Shown here: one piece after another, positions 33,588 through 41,024 of the stretch
Position numbering within the stretch: position 1 is the first letter of the stretch
Layout of the letters: each line of letters begins with the position of its first letter
Source: Desulfosporosinus sp.
Lineage (GTDB): Bacteria > Bacillota > Desulfitobacteriia > Desulfitobacteriales > Desulfitobacteriaceae
Direction: 5' to 3'
Assembly (NCBI GenBank): GCA_020692355.1
Contig: JAIMKP010000002.1
Location: 1 to 64,000, forward strand
DNA: 64,000 nt
Position numbers and translations under genes: made by a program
The notes under the pieces: generated by a model
Told to the model about the DNA's origin: nothing
Database searches by the model: none
Seen by the model: the letters and a program-made list of their open reading frames with translations, nothing else

Positions 33588-34312
33588 GCCACAAACATAC
33601 ACTCGAACAAGCTTACATGACCGTCAGTATGGCCCGTCTGCTCCGGGATGGTGAAACCGTCTTCCATGGTATCGCCTCTCCCATCCCCATGCTGGCTGCC
33701 CTTTTCGCCCAGCGCACCCATGCCCCGAATCTCACCTATCTTAACATTTCCGGAAGTGTGAATCCGAGGCCAACGCATTTGCCTCACAGTACAGTCGACC
33801 CGCGCCTCTTGGAGATGACTTCGTCCCTCTTCCCCATGTCTGAGGCCTTCGATCTAGCCGCTAAGGGCCGCCTGGACAGCGTGTTTTTAAGCGGAATCCA
33901 AATTGACCGCCATGGACATATCAATATGAGCGCGGTCGGTCCGTTCGCAAAGCCGAAGGTCCGGCTACCCGGCGGAGCTGGAAGCGCCTTTCTCGCAGAA
34001 AACGCGGGCCGAGTACTGCTTTGGCGCACGAAACACGATTCCCGCAGTTTTGTCAACGAACTCTCCTTTTGTACCGCGACCCCTATAAAGGAAGTTTATG
34101 TGGTCACCCCGCTTTGCGTGTTTCACCGTGAACATTCTGACTTAGTCGTATCCTCGATCCACCCCTACAGTTCGGAATCCGAAATCCGTCAGAATACGGG
34201 CTGGGAAGTTATCTTCTCCCCAAGTGTTGAAACAACCCCTCCCTTAACCGAGGACGATTGGCGGCTGTTGACCAAACTGGATCCGGAGCAAGCAGTTGCG
34301 GTTGAATTCTAA
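33584..34312 (+). CDS. CoA-transferase subunit B
   Basis: Beta subunit (242 aa) of the same class I CoA-transferase, glutaconate/3-oxoacid type. It begins MSHKHTLEQAYMTVSMARLL and has the NISGSVNPRP, LDSVFLSGIQIDRHGHINM and LPGGAGSAF segments typical of the family. The usual catalytic Glu of the beta subunit is not obvious to me. The start at 33584 is favoured by AGGAGGG and by the ATGA overlap with the A subunit stop; the longer frame from 33497 is spurious. The substrate acid is unknown. Confidence 0.85.
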   Translation: MSHKHTLEQAYMTVSMARLLRDGETVFHGIASPIPMLAALFAQRTHAPNLTYLNISGSVNPRPTHLPHSTVDPRLLEMTSSLFPMSEAFDLAAKGRLDSVFLSGIQIDRHGHINMSAVGPFAKPKVRLPGGAGSAFLAENAGRVLLWRTKHDSRSFVNELSFCTATPIKEVYVVTPLCVFHREHSDLVVSSIHPYSSESEIRQNTGWEVIFSPSVETTPPLTEDDWRLLTKLDPEQAVAVEF

Positions 34313-34329
34313 GAAATAAGTGAAAATGC

Positions 34330-34358
34330 AAAAAAAACGGCGCATGGCCGTTTTTTTT
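34330..34358. terminator. Bidirectional intrinsic terminator
   Basis: A-tract, ACGGC-GCATG-GCCGT hairpin, then eight T. The symmetrical A/T tracts let it stop both the CoA-transferase operon (plus) and the convergent coiled-coil gene (minus). Confidence 0.9.
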
Positions 34359-34377
34359 GTTGCGATCATCAAACGAT

Positions 34378-34593
34378 CTAGTCACGCGCCTCCAATTCAG
34401 AGCGAATTTCCGCAATTGACTCCTGCAGCGCCTTGGTTTGAGCATCATATTGTTTCACCTTGCCGCCGCTAACATGCAATCCGGTTTGTTTCAGAACAAA
34501 GCTCTTTTCCTCTTCCAGTTCTTCGAGTTCATCCTCCAAGTTTTGTAACCGCCGTTCGAGAACAGCGCGATCCAGTTTTGCGAGATTCTCCAC
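34378..34593 (-). CDS. 71-aa coiled-coil protein, unknown function
   Basis: Almost entirely helical and charged, with two heptad-type stretches (LERRLQNLEDELEELEEEK and QTKALQESIAEIRSELEARD) joined by a short GLHVSGGKVK turn, suggesting an antiparallel coiled-coil hairpin. A GTG start with GAGGAGGG upstream supports translation. No membrane segment or Cys. I recognise no named family. It is monocistronic, between the CoA-transferase and an ABC ATPase gene. Confidence 0.7.
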   Translation of the reverse strand: MENLAKLDRAVLERRLQNLEDELEELEEEKSFVLKQTGLHVSGGKVKQYDAQTKALQESIAEIRSELEARD

Positions 34594-34716
34594 CCCAAAT
34601 ACCCTCCTCTATTCTTTAAGCTCTAAACTCATTATAACGAAAATTCCGGCGTAAAGGTATATTGTCTTTTCAAAGATACCCATAGCCTAAATCAATAGAT
34701 GGGGCAGATGGAGCAT

Positions 34717-35433
34717 CTACTCGTATAACTTTATAAAGACTTCTTCCAAACTTGCGCCCTGGGCGGCATGCGCTTGCCTTAGGGCTTCAATCCGGCCAAT
34801 TGCGGCAAGCTGTCCCGTTCGCAGGATGCCCACACGCTCACAGGTGCGCTCCACTTCGTCAAAGTTGTGTGAAGCGAGTAGTAGCGTCTTTCCGCGCTCT
34901 TTTTCTTCACGGATTAAGTCCACAAAAACCCGTTTCATCAAAGGATCAAATCCAGAAGTAGGTTCATCGAGAATGAGAACGGGCGCATCGAGCATCAAAG
35001 CCGCAATGAGCCCTACCTTCTGTTTCATCCCCTTCGACATCTGGCGTAGATCTTGGTTAAGATCAATATCCAAGCGCTTGGCTAAGCGTGTCCTTCGCCT
35101 GCTAAAGATCGCTTTATCCCCGTGCAGCCCGCACACCAATTGCAGAAAGTCCAGCCCTTTCATCCCTTCTAAAAAGTGGATTTCGCCGGGAAGATACCCT
35201 ACGATACGTTTAACCTTCACAGCCTCCCGCCAGCACTCCCATCCGTGAATCAATGCCCGGCCTGATTCCGGCCGAATAAAGCCCAGTAAATGGCGGATAA
35301 GTGTCGTCTTGCCAGCACCGTTTGGTCCTAATAGGGCAAAAGCCTCCCCTTCCTCTACTTGAAAAGAAAGGGAGTACAATCCCTTGTCCCCTCCATACTG
35401 TTTCGTCAGTCCCTCTACACAGATCAACGCCAT
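34717..35433 (-). CDS. ABC transporter ATP-binding protein (orphan)
   Basis: A 238-aa ABC ATPase of the ABC-2/multidrug exporter type. Walker A is GPNGAGKTT (~36-44), the signature MSKGMKQKVG (~136-145), Walker B VLILDEPTSGFDP (~154-166), and the H-loop LLASHN. No permease gene is adjacent on either side, which is unusual; the membrane partner must be elsewhere, or the protein has lost it. The direction of transport and the substrate are unknown. Confidence 0.88.
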   Translation of the reverse strand: MALICVEGLTKQYGGDKGLYSLSFQVEEGEAFALLGPNGAGKTTLIRHLLGFIRPESGRALIHGWECWREAVKVKRIVGYLPGEIHFLEGMKGLDFLQLVCGLHGDKAIFSRRRTRLAKRLDIDLNQDLRQMSKGMKQKVGLIAALMLDAPVLILDEPTSGFDPLMKRVFVDLIREEKERGKTLLLASHNFDEVERTCERVGILRTGQLAAIGRIEALRQAHAAQGASLEEVFIKLYE

Positions 35434-35508
35434 TTCCCCCCAAAGTATTCTTCTTACAGGATATGGCCTAATCCGCTATTGTTGAATATTACACTTTATA
35501 TCAACAGA

Positions 35509-35537
35509 TTGAGCTTAATAGTCAGATTTGCTATACT
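35509..35537 (+). promoter_or_regulatory. Sigma-A promoter of hicBA, flanked by an inverted repeat
   Basis: TTGAGC (35509-35514), a 17-bp spacer and TATACT (35532-35537). The 7-bp inverted repeat TATATCA (35497-35503) / TGATATA (35537-35543) brackets it and could be the autoregulatory site of the toxin-antitoxin complex. Confidence 0.65.
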
Positions 35538-35647
35538 GATATAAAAGAGGGAATATGAGTGGCTATCAAATGTAACTTGAGCAGGATATTTGCGCCGCTC
35601 TCAACTGTCAACCTGGCTGGAGTTTATACCGGATAAGGAGGATTCCA

Positions 35648-35878
35648 ATGGAACGGAAATTTAGTGTTGTCTTAAGCTGGGATGAAGAAACTCAGGTTTA
35701 CGTTGTAACAGTTCCCGCTCTGCCTGGTTGTGTTACCCAGGGTAAGAACAGGGAGGAAGCCTTAGAACGGGCAGCAGAAGCTATCCAGGTCACCTTGGAG
35801 GGATTAGCCGCCACTGGACAACCAATTCCCCATGGAGCGGGTGAAGCTTTTGTTAGTGAAGTAGTGGTTTCCGCATGA
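35648..35878 (+). CDS. hicB: HicB-family antitoxin
   Basis: A 76-aa HicB-fold antitoxin with FSVVLSWDEETQVYVVTVPALPGCVTQGKNREEAL, the classic partial RNase-H-like HicB signature. It is the short form: no C-terminal ribbon-helix-helix or HTH DNA-binding domain is present, so autoregulation would need another domain or partner. GGATAAGGAGG precedes the ATG. It overlaps the toxin start by 4 nt and lies first in the operon, the reverse of the order in the best-known hicAB loci. Confidence 0.88.
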   Translation: MERKFSVVLSWDEETQVYVVTVPALPGCVTQGKNREEALERAAEAIQVTLEGLAATGQPIPHGAGEAFVSEVVVSA

Positions 35879-36105
35879 CCCGTATGCCAAGAGTATCTGG
35901 GAAGGATGTTCTAGCCGCCTTAAAACGGGCCGGATTTATTGAAGTCCGGACAGTTGGCAGTCATCGTTATCTAAGCCACAAGGACGACCCTACGCGCTGG
36001 GCAACCGTGGCTTATCATGGCAAGGAAACATTATCTTTACAGGTCCTTTCAACGATTCTACAAACGGCTAAACTCTCCATAGACGAATTCATAGAACTGC
36101 TTTGA
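35875..36105 (+). CDS. hicA: HicA-family mRNA interferase toxin
   Basis: A 76-aa double-stranded-RNA-binding-like fold protein with the HicA core (VSGKDVLAALKRAGFIEVRTVGSHRYLSH). The catalytic His is expected in GSHRYL. HicA cleaves mRNAs when freed from HicB. It is translationally coupled to hicB (ATGA overlap). It lies ~190 bp from a tRNA-Lys 3' end, a common neighbourhood for acquired modules, though no integrase is present. Confidence 0.88.
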   Translation: MTRMPRVSGKDVLAALKRAGFIEVRTVGSHRYLSHKDDPTRWATVAYHGKETLSLQVLSTILQTAKLSIDEFIELL

Positions 36106-36298
36106 TGTTGCGCGACGCTTCTTGTTCCAAGAAAAAAATCCCTCCATCAAGGAAGGATAAGCACATAAGCCCAATATTCAAGCCATCAAAACTGGTACTT
36201 TTGGCGGCTTTTTGATGTCCTTTTTGCCGGTAGGTGTACGGTACGTGTATTTCATGCTTTTCCCGGATACCGACGATTCCTGAAAGCCTTGGTATGAC

Positions 36299-36374
36299 TG
36301 GTGCGCCACCACGGGATCGAACCGTGGACCTGCCGATTAAGAGTCGGATGCTCTACCAGCTGAGCTAGTGGCGC
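36299..36374 (-). tRNA. tRNA-Lys (anticodon CTT)
   Basis: Complete 76-nt cloverleaf with encoded CCA. The 7-bp acceptor stem is GCGCCAC/GTGGCGC, the D-arm is GCTCAGCTGGTAGAGC, the anticodon loop CTCTTAA has CTT at positions 34-36, and the T-arm contains GGTTCGATC. It decodes AAG. A sigma-A promoter lies just upstream at 36389-36416. The 190 bp on its 3' side up to hicA hold no convincing gene. Confidence 0.95.
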
Positions 36375-36388
36375 AATCAACATAAACT

Positions 36389-36416
36389 AGTTTACAACAA
36401 ATCGTCTAAAAGTCAA
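36389..36416 (-). promoter_or_regulatory. Sigma-A promoter of tRNA-Lys
   Basis: On the minus strand: TTGACT, a 16-bp spacer, TAAACT, then ~15 bp to the mature tRNA 5' end. Both boxes are close to consensus. Confidence 0.7.
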
Positions 36417-36465
36417 GGATTAATTCTCCGCCATAATCCTTGCTATAGAGCCTCGTCTTGGCGTC

Positions 36466-37479
36466 CTAAAATCTTGGGTCTTCCAGAAGTGCCAGCAACA
36501 GTTCAAGCGTTGCTTCGATATCTTCACGTTGTACAATTTCGGAAGGGGTATGGACATGGCGGGTGGGGATTGAGAGCACCCCAGCGGGAATCCCGCCTTT
36601 GGTCAACTGAATTGCCCCAGCATCTGTTGCTCCGTTTTCCAACACCTCCCACTGATAAGGAATCTCCCTCTGGACTGCCATGTTGGCCATCCACGTTTTT
36701 ACTTTAGGAGGGGTAACCATCGAGTGATCCAGGACTTTGATCGCCACTCCGCCACCCAACTTCACGGCCATCTTCAGGCCTTTAGGGGTATCCCCAGTTC
36801 GGGTTACATCGAGCACGATTCCTAAATCCGGCTCAAGGGCAAAAGCAGCAACCTTCGCACCGCGTTGCCCGACCTCTTCCTGAACACTAAAGACAAACGC
36901 AAGTTCGTGCGGGGAACGGGTTCGTTTGAGGACTTCAATGGCCACAAAGCACCCCGCCCGATCGTCCAATCCCTTGCTCATCACCCGAGAACCCAGCTCG
37001 GTATATTCCCCCACAAATGCCAAGGTGTCCCCGATCCCAACTAGCGTTTCGGCTTCCTCCCTCGAATCTGCGCCGATATCGATAAAGAGCTTGGACAGGT
37101 CTATATCAGACGGTTTCTCTAGCTTTTCCATCCCAATCGTACCCATGCGGCCATTCTTAAGCCGCACACGCCGATAGGGGAGGTCGCCAATCCGGATGCC
37201 GCCGATGGTTGTAAAACGGAGGAATCCCTGATCATCGATGTGAGTGACCATCAGCCCGATCTCATCCATATGTGAGGCTACCATAATCCGCTTGCCGCTG
37301 CTTCCCTTGCGGATGGCGATGAGATTTCCCAAGGTATCCAGCCGAACTTCATCACAATACGGGCGGACGGCCTCAACAATGACCTCCGCGACCTCCTCTT
37401 CAGAACCTGAAGGTCCAAAAGCCTGAGTCAGGTGTTTAAGCAGGGAATAATCCAACGGATTTTCCGCCAATCGATTCAT
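36466..37479 (-). CDS. M42-family aminopeptidase/endoglucanase-type peptidase (copy 1)
   Basis: A cytoplasmic dinuclear-metal aminopeptidase of 337 aa forming TET-like dodecamers in the family. Metal and catalytic motifs are ASHMDEIGLMV, GLDDRAGC and VQEEVGQRGAK (Glu-Glu pair). The C-terminal IPTRHVHTPSE carries the last metal His. A strong AAAGGAGG site precedes the ATG. It is the last gene of a run of three M42 paralogues and a PepV-type peptidase, all on the minus strand, which suggests a peptide-utilisation operon. Confidence 0.92.
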   Translation of the reverse strand: MNRLAENPLDYSLLKHLTQAFGPSGSEEEVAEVIVEAVRPYCDEVRLDTLGNLIAIRKGSSGKRIMVASHMDEIGLMVTHIDDQGFLRFTTIGGIRIGDLPYRRVRLKNGRMGTIGMEKLEKPSDIDLSKLFIDIGADSREEAETLVGIGDTLAFVGEYTELGSRVMSKGLDDRAGCFVAIEVLKRTRSPHELAFVFSVQEEVGQRGAKVAAFALEPDLGIVLDVTRTGDTPKGLKMAVKLGGGVAIKVLDHSMVTPPKVKTWMANMAVQREIPYQWEVLENGATDAGAIQLTKGGIPAGVLSIPTRHVHTPSEIVQREDIEATLELLLALLEDPRF

Positions 37480-37492
37480 GAGTGTTCCTCCT

Positions 37493-38530
37493 TTAACTTA
37501 AGCTGTGCGTTTTGGGCAAGCTTTGCGGGAGTTCACGTAAAGCGACATCGATCAAATCGATCGTCGCCCCTATATCCTTGTCTGCCACCACTGAAACGAA
37601 GGAATGAATATAGCGGCAAGGGACACTGATCGCGAGGGTGGGAATTCCGGCCTGGGACACATGAATAACCCCGGCGTCATTCCCTCCTTTGTTCCCGCGG
37701 CGAAATTGCAGCGGGATTCCCTTCGCTTTCGCCAAAGCAGCGAGTTGCCGGATCAGGGCCGGGGCATAGAGAGTGGCATTGTCCATGATGGAACAGGCTG
37801 GACCCTTGCCGATCTCGGTGACCCAGTCCTGATCCTCTACATCCAGCATGTCTCCGGATACCGTGCCCTCCAAGACAATGGCGAAATCTGGTTTAACATG
37901 GAAAGCGGCCACTTTCGCCCCTCTCAGACCCACTTCTTCTTGAACGGTAAATACCCCAACCAAGGGGAACCGGTAATTCTTCTTGAGGATCTCCGTGAGT
38001 ACTGCACACCCCACGCGATCATCCATGGCCTTCCCTTTCCAATGGGCCCTGCCGAAGGACTCGTATTCCGTATCGAAATAGGCATAATCTCCAAGCTGGA
38101 CATGCCTCAAGGCTTCTTCTTTGGACTTGGCGCCGATGTCGATATAGAGTTGATCGATTTCGAGCGCCTTTTGCCGCTCTGCCGGTTTGGTCAAATGGAT
38201 GGCTTTGGAGCCAATGACGCCATTGAGCTTTCTTTCGCCGATTTTCACGGCTTTCGCTAACAAGATGCGGGCATCCACTCCGCCGACCGCTTCAAACTTC
38301 AAGAACCCATCTGAGGTAATCTCTGTGATCATTAAAGCTACTTCATCCATATGAGCGGCCAGCATGACTTTCGGGCCTACTCCCTGGATGTTCTTCTCCG
38401 CGATCAAGTTACCCATTTTGTCAATAAAAAGTCGATCCACATAAGGCTCCAGCGTTTGCCGAAGCATATCCCGAATCGGTTTTTCCGCTCCAGAAGCACC
38501 GTTTAACTCGCTCAGAGTCTTTAAAAGCAT
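37493..38530 (-). CDS. M42-family aminopeptidase (copy 2)
   Basis: A second M42 peptidase of 345 aa, with AAHMDEVALMI, AMDDRVGC, VQEEVGLRGAK and a C-terminal VPCRYIHSF metal-binding segment. It differs clearly from the copies on either side, so this is an old duplication rather than a recent one. GGAGGAATTCCT precedes the ATG inside the 3' end of copy 3, which it overlaps by 10 nt. Confidence 0.92.
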   Translation of the reverse strand: MLLKTLSELNGASGAEKPIRDMLRQTLEPYVDRLFIDKMGNLIAEKNIQGVGPKVMLAAHMDEVALMITEITSDGFLKFEAVGGVDARILLAKAVKIGERKLNGVIGSKAIHLTKPAERQKALEIDQLYIDIGAKSKEEALRHVQLGDYAYFDTEYESFGRAHWKGKAMDDRVGCAVLTEILKKNYRFPLVGVFTVQEEVGLRGAKVAAFHVKPDFAIVLEGTVSGDMLDVEDQDWVTEIGKGPACSIMDNATLYAPALIRQLAALAKAKGIPLQFRRGNKGGNDAGVIHVSQAGIPTLAISVPCRYIHSFVSVVADKDIGATIDLIDVALRELPQSLPKTHSLS

Positions 38531-39588
38531 AGGAATTCCTCCAAGTTCTCAGGCAAACTGGCGATAAACTCAGCCAAAAGCTTACCGGAATGAACCACAT
38601 CCATGAGATCCAAGGTCTCCACGGAGGTATGCATGTAGCGCAGGGGAATCGAGAGGAGCCCGGTAGGGATACCTGCCTGGCTTACCTGCATCGCCCAGGC
38701 ATCCGTTCCCGAACGCCCGGGAATGGGGTCGAGTTGATAGGGAAGATGGGCAGCCTGAGCGCTTTCTAGGAAATGTTTATAAATGGCCGGATGGATATTG
38801 GCCCCCAAAGCGATTGCGCTCCCTTTGCCTAATTCAATGCTGACGTTGGTATCAGGGCTCGACGCATGGGTCACATCGATAGCAATCCCGATATCGGGAT
38901 GAAGCGCAAAGGCGCTGGTGGCTGCCCCCCTCAGGCCCACTTCTTCCTGAGTGGTAGCAACACAGATCACATCGTGCCTGAATCGACGTTTCGCGAGTTC
39001 CTCCAAACAAACGGCCATGACGACAACTCCTGCCCGATCATCGAATGACTTGCCCGCGAAGGTTTGATTTAAGAGTTCATAGGTATGGCGTTTAAATGTC
39101 GCGATATCTCCGATTTGGATAACCTCGCGGATTTCCTCCCCTTTCATTCCCACATCGATTCCTAGTTGATCCATGTGCAAGGCTCGTCCTGCTTCACTGG
39201 CTTTAAGCAAATGCGGTGGCATCGTTCCGATCACCCCTGGGACTTCACGCCGACCATGGATGATCACTTCTTGGGACATGAGTGTGCGTTGATCCACTCC
39301 GGCAATATCGGTAAAACGCAGGAACCCCCTGGCATCAATGTCCGTAACCACCAGACCGACCTCATCCATGTGGGCTGCAAGCATCACTTTATACGTACCT
39401 TGGCTCCCTTTCTTAAGGGCATAGACATTACCAAATCCATCGACCGATACCTCATCGGCCAGAGTGCGAAAGGTGGCAGACACCAGGGGTTCAAGCATGG
39501 ATTCATACCCTGAAACCCCGCTCCCTTCGGACAAAGCCTTTAATAAATCTTTCGCGCGTTCGCTGGGCGCGTTCGCCACGTTGATCAT
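38521..39588 (-). CDS. M42-family aminopeptidase (copy 3)
   Basis: Third M42 peptidase (355 aa), with AAHMDEVGLVV, SFDDRAGV, TQEEVGLRGA and IPLRYMHTS motifs, so the metal site is complete. Start uncertain: the ATG at 39588 directly abuts AAAGG, while a GTG three codons later (39579) has the better 9-nt spacing. Seventeen bp separate it from the PepV-type gene upstream. Confidence 0.91.
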   Translation of the reverse strand: MINVANAPSERAKDLLKALSEGSGVSGYESMLEPLVSATFRTLADEVSVDGFGNVYALKKGSQGTYKVMLAAHMDEVGLVVTDIDARGFLRFTDIAGVDQRTLMSQEVIIHGRREVPGVIGTMPPHLLKASEAGRALHMDQLGIDVGMKGEEIREVIQIGDIATFKRHTYELLNQTFAGKSFDDRAGVVVMAVCLEELAKRRFRHDVICVATTQEEVGLRGAATSAFALHPDIGIAIDVTHASSPDTNVSIELGKGSAIALGANIHPAIYKHFLESAQAAHLPYQLDPIPGRSGTDAWAMQVSQAGIPTGLLSIPLRYMHTSVETLDLMDVVHSGKLLAEFIASLPENLEEFLCF

Positions 39589-39604
39589 CCTTTCTTCGAG
39601 TTCA

Positions 39605-40981
39605 CTATGCTTGAGCCAAGTTTAGGATGGCCTGAGCATAAACCCTGGCACTGAGCAGTAAACTGTCCAGCGTGATGTATTCATCCGGACAGTGAATCAC
39701 TTCCGGCTCACCAGGAAGAACCGGCCCAAAAGCCACACCCTGAGGCATCGTCTTGGCATACGTTCCTCCGCCGATCGCGAAAGCATAAGGTTCAAGTCCG
39801 GTGACATCGGCGTAAGCCTTCAATAAGGCCTGAACCAGTTCCGAATCCTTGGGCACATAGTGGGGGGCATAATCTTGTAAAACCTGTACACTATATCCGC
39901 CCTGTGTTGCCAGAATCGTAATCGGCGCGAGGACATCCTCTCTACGAAATGTTACCGGGTAGCGAATGTCGATCACGAAACGCAGGCGTTCCGACGTCAT
40001 TTGCAGAAGGCCCAAGTTCAAGGACAGTCGTCCCGAAGGTTCGTCTTCAAAAGTAATGCCAAACCCCTCGCCAGAAAACCCTTGGCAGGGATGAGCCAAG
40101 AGCCAGTCCAGTAAGGCGTTTTCGTCCGCACTCAAGGAGAGCGAGCGCAAAAACCGCAAAGCATAAATCACGGCATTTTTCCCGTTCTGCGGCAAACTTC
40201 CGTGTGCACCCACCCCGTGAAAAACAAGTTCCAAAGGCTCCTGTTTCCTGATCTCGGCGCTCACCCCGTTGGGAAAGGCAAATTCGCGCAGCTTCCCTTT
40301 TACTGCTGTGAGCGAAATTCCTTCTAAAGTAATCTGACAAGCATCTGGAACCATATTCGCCCGTTCTCCCCCGCTAATCGCTAGGATATGACGCATAGCC
40401 GGGTAATCTTTGCTTACTGCAACATGCAGCATTCCTTTTTCCGCATGGATCACCGGAAACTCAGCATCTGGGGCAAATCCCAGCTTCGGTACCTCTTCTT
40501 TCTTGAAATAATAAGCCATATCTGCCCAACCAGACTCCTCATCGGTTCCCAGGATGAGTCGCACTTTCTTTTTCAAAGGTATCCCAGCATCTTTGATGGC
40601 TTTCATAGCAAAAAGGGCAGCCAAGGAAGGGCCTTTGTCATCCATGGCCCCGCGCCCATAAATCCTACCGTCCTTAATCATCGCGCTGTACGGTGGAACG
40701 GTCCAGCCATCCCCCTCGGGCACGACATCGAGATGCCCGAGAATCCCAAGCAATTCCCCGGAACCCATCTCAATATGCCCCGCATATCCATCTACATTCT
40801 TCACCGTGAAGCCCAGGTTCCGGCCCAAGGCAAGCACCCAATCTAGAGCTTCCCTGATCCCCTCCCCGAAAGGGGCCCCAGGTTCGGCCTGTTGGCTTTT
40901 GACACTTTTATAGCGAATGCTTTCTTGAACGGCCTTGATTAGATCTTCTTTAAGGTTTTCGAGTTCCTGATCAACACGCAT
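39605..40981 (-). CDS. M20-family dipeptidase, PepV-like
   Basis: A zinc dipeptidase of 458 aa. Typical PepV features are GILGHLDVVPEGDGWT, GRGAMDDKGP, LILGTDEESGWADM and the C-terminal YAFAIGGGTYAKTMP. It hydrolyses dipeptides, complementing the aminopeptidases encoded downstream. The ATG at 40981 has GGAGGG 8 nt upstream; the frame opens 11 codons earlier without support. It heads the four-gene peptidase run. Confidence 0.92.
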   Translation of the reverse strand: MRVDQELENLKEDLIKAVQESIRYKSVKSQQAEPGAPFGEGIREALDWVLALGRNLGFTVKNVDGYAGHIEMGSGELLGILGHLDVVPEGDGWTVPPYSAMIKDGRIYGRGAMDDKGPSLAALFAMKAIKDAGIPLKKKVRLILGTDEESGWADMAYYFKKEEVPKLGFAPDAEFPVIHAEKGMLHVAVSKDYPAMRHILAISGGERANMVPDACQITLEGISLTAVKGKLREFAFPNGVSAEIRKQEPLELVFHGVGAHGSLPQNGKNAVIYALRFLRSLSLSADENALLDWLLAHPCQGFSGEGFGITFEDEPSGRLSLNLGLLQMTSERLRFVIDIRYPVTFRREDVLAPITILATQGGYSVQVLQDYAPHYVPKDSELVQALLKAYADVTGLEPYAFAIGGGTYAKTMPQGVAFGPVLPGEPEVIHCPDEYITLDSLLLSARVYAQAILNLAQA

Positions 40982-41024
40982 ATAAAAACCCTCCACTTCT
41001 TTGCAGCTTGGCATTTTTGCGCTT

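Noticed and set aside
36178-36255. 25-codon minus-strand ORF on the 3' side of tRNA-Lys
   Set aside because: Too short, with weak ribosome binding site and no recognisable domain; could equally be a remnant of an integrated element.
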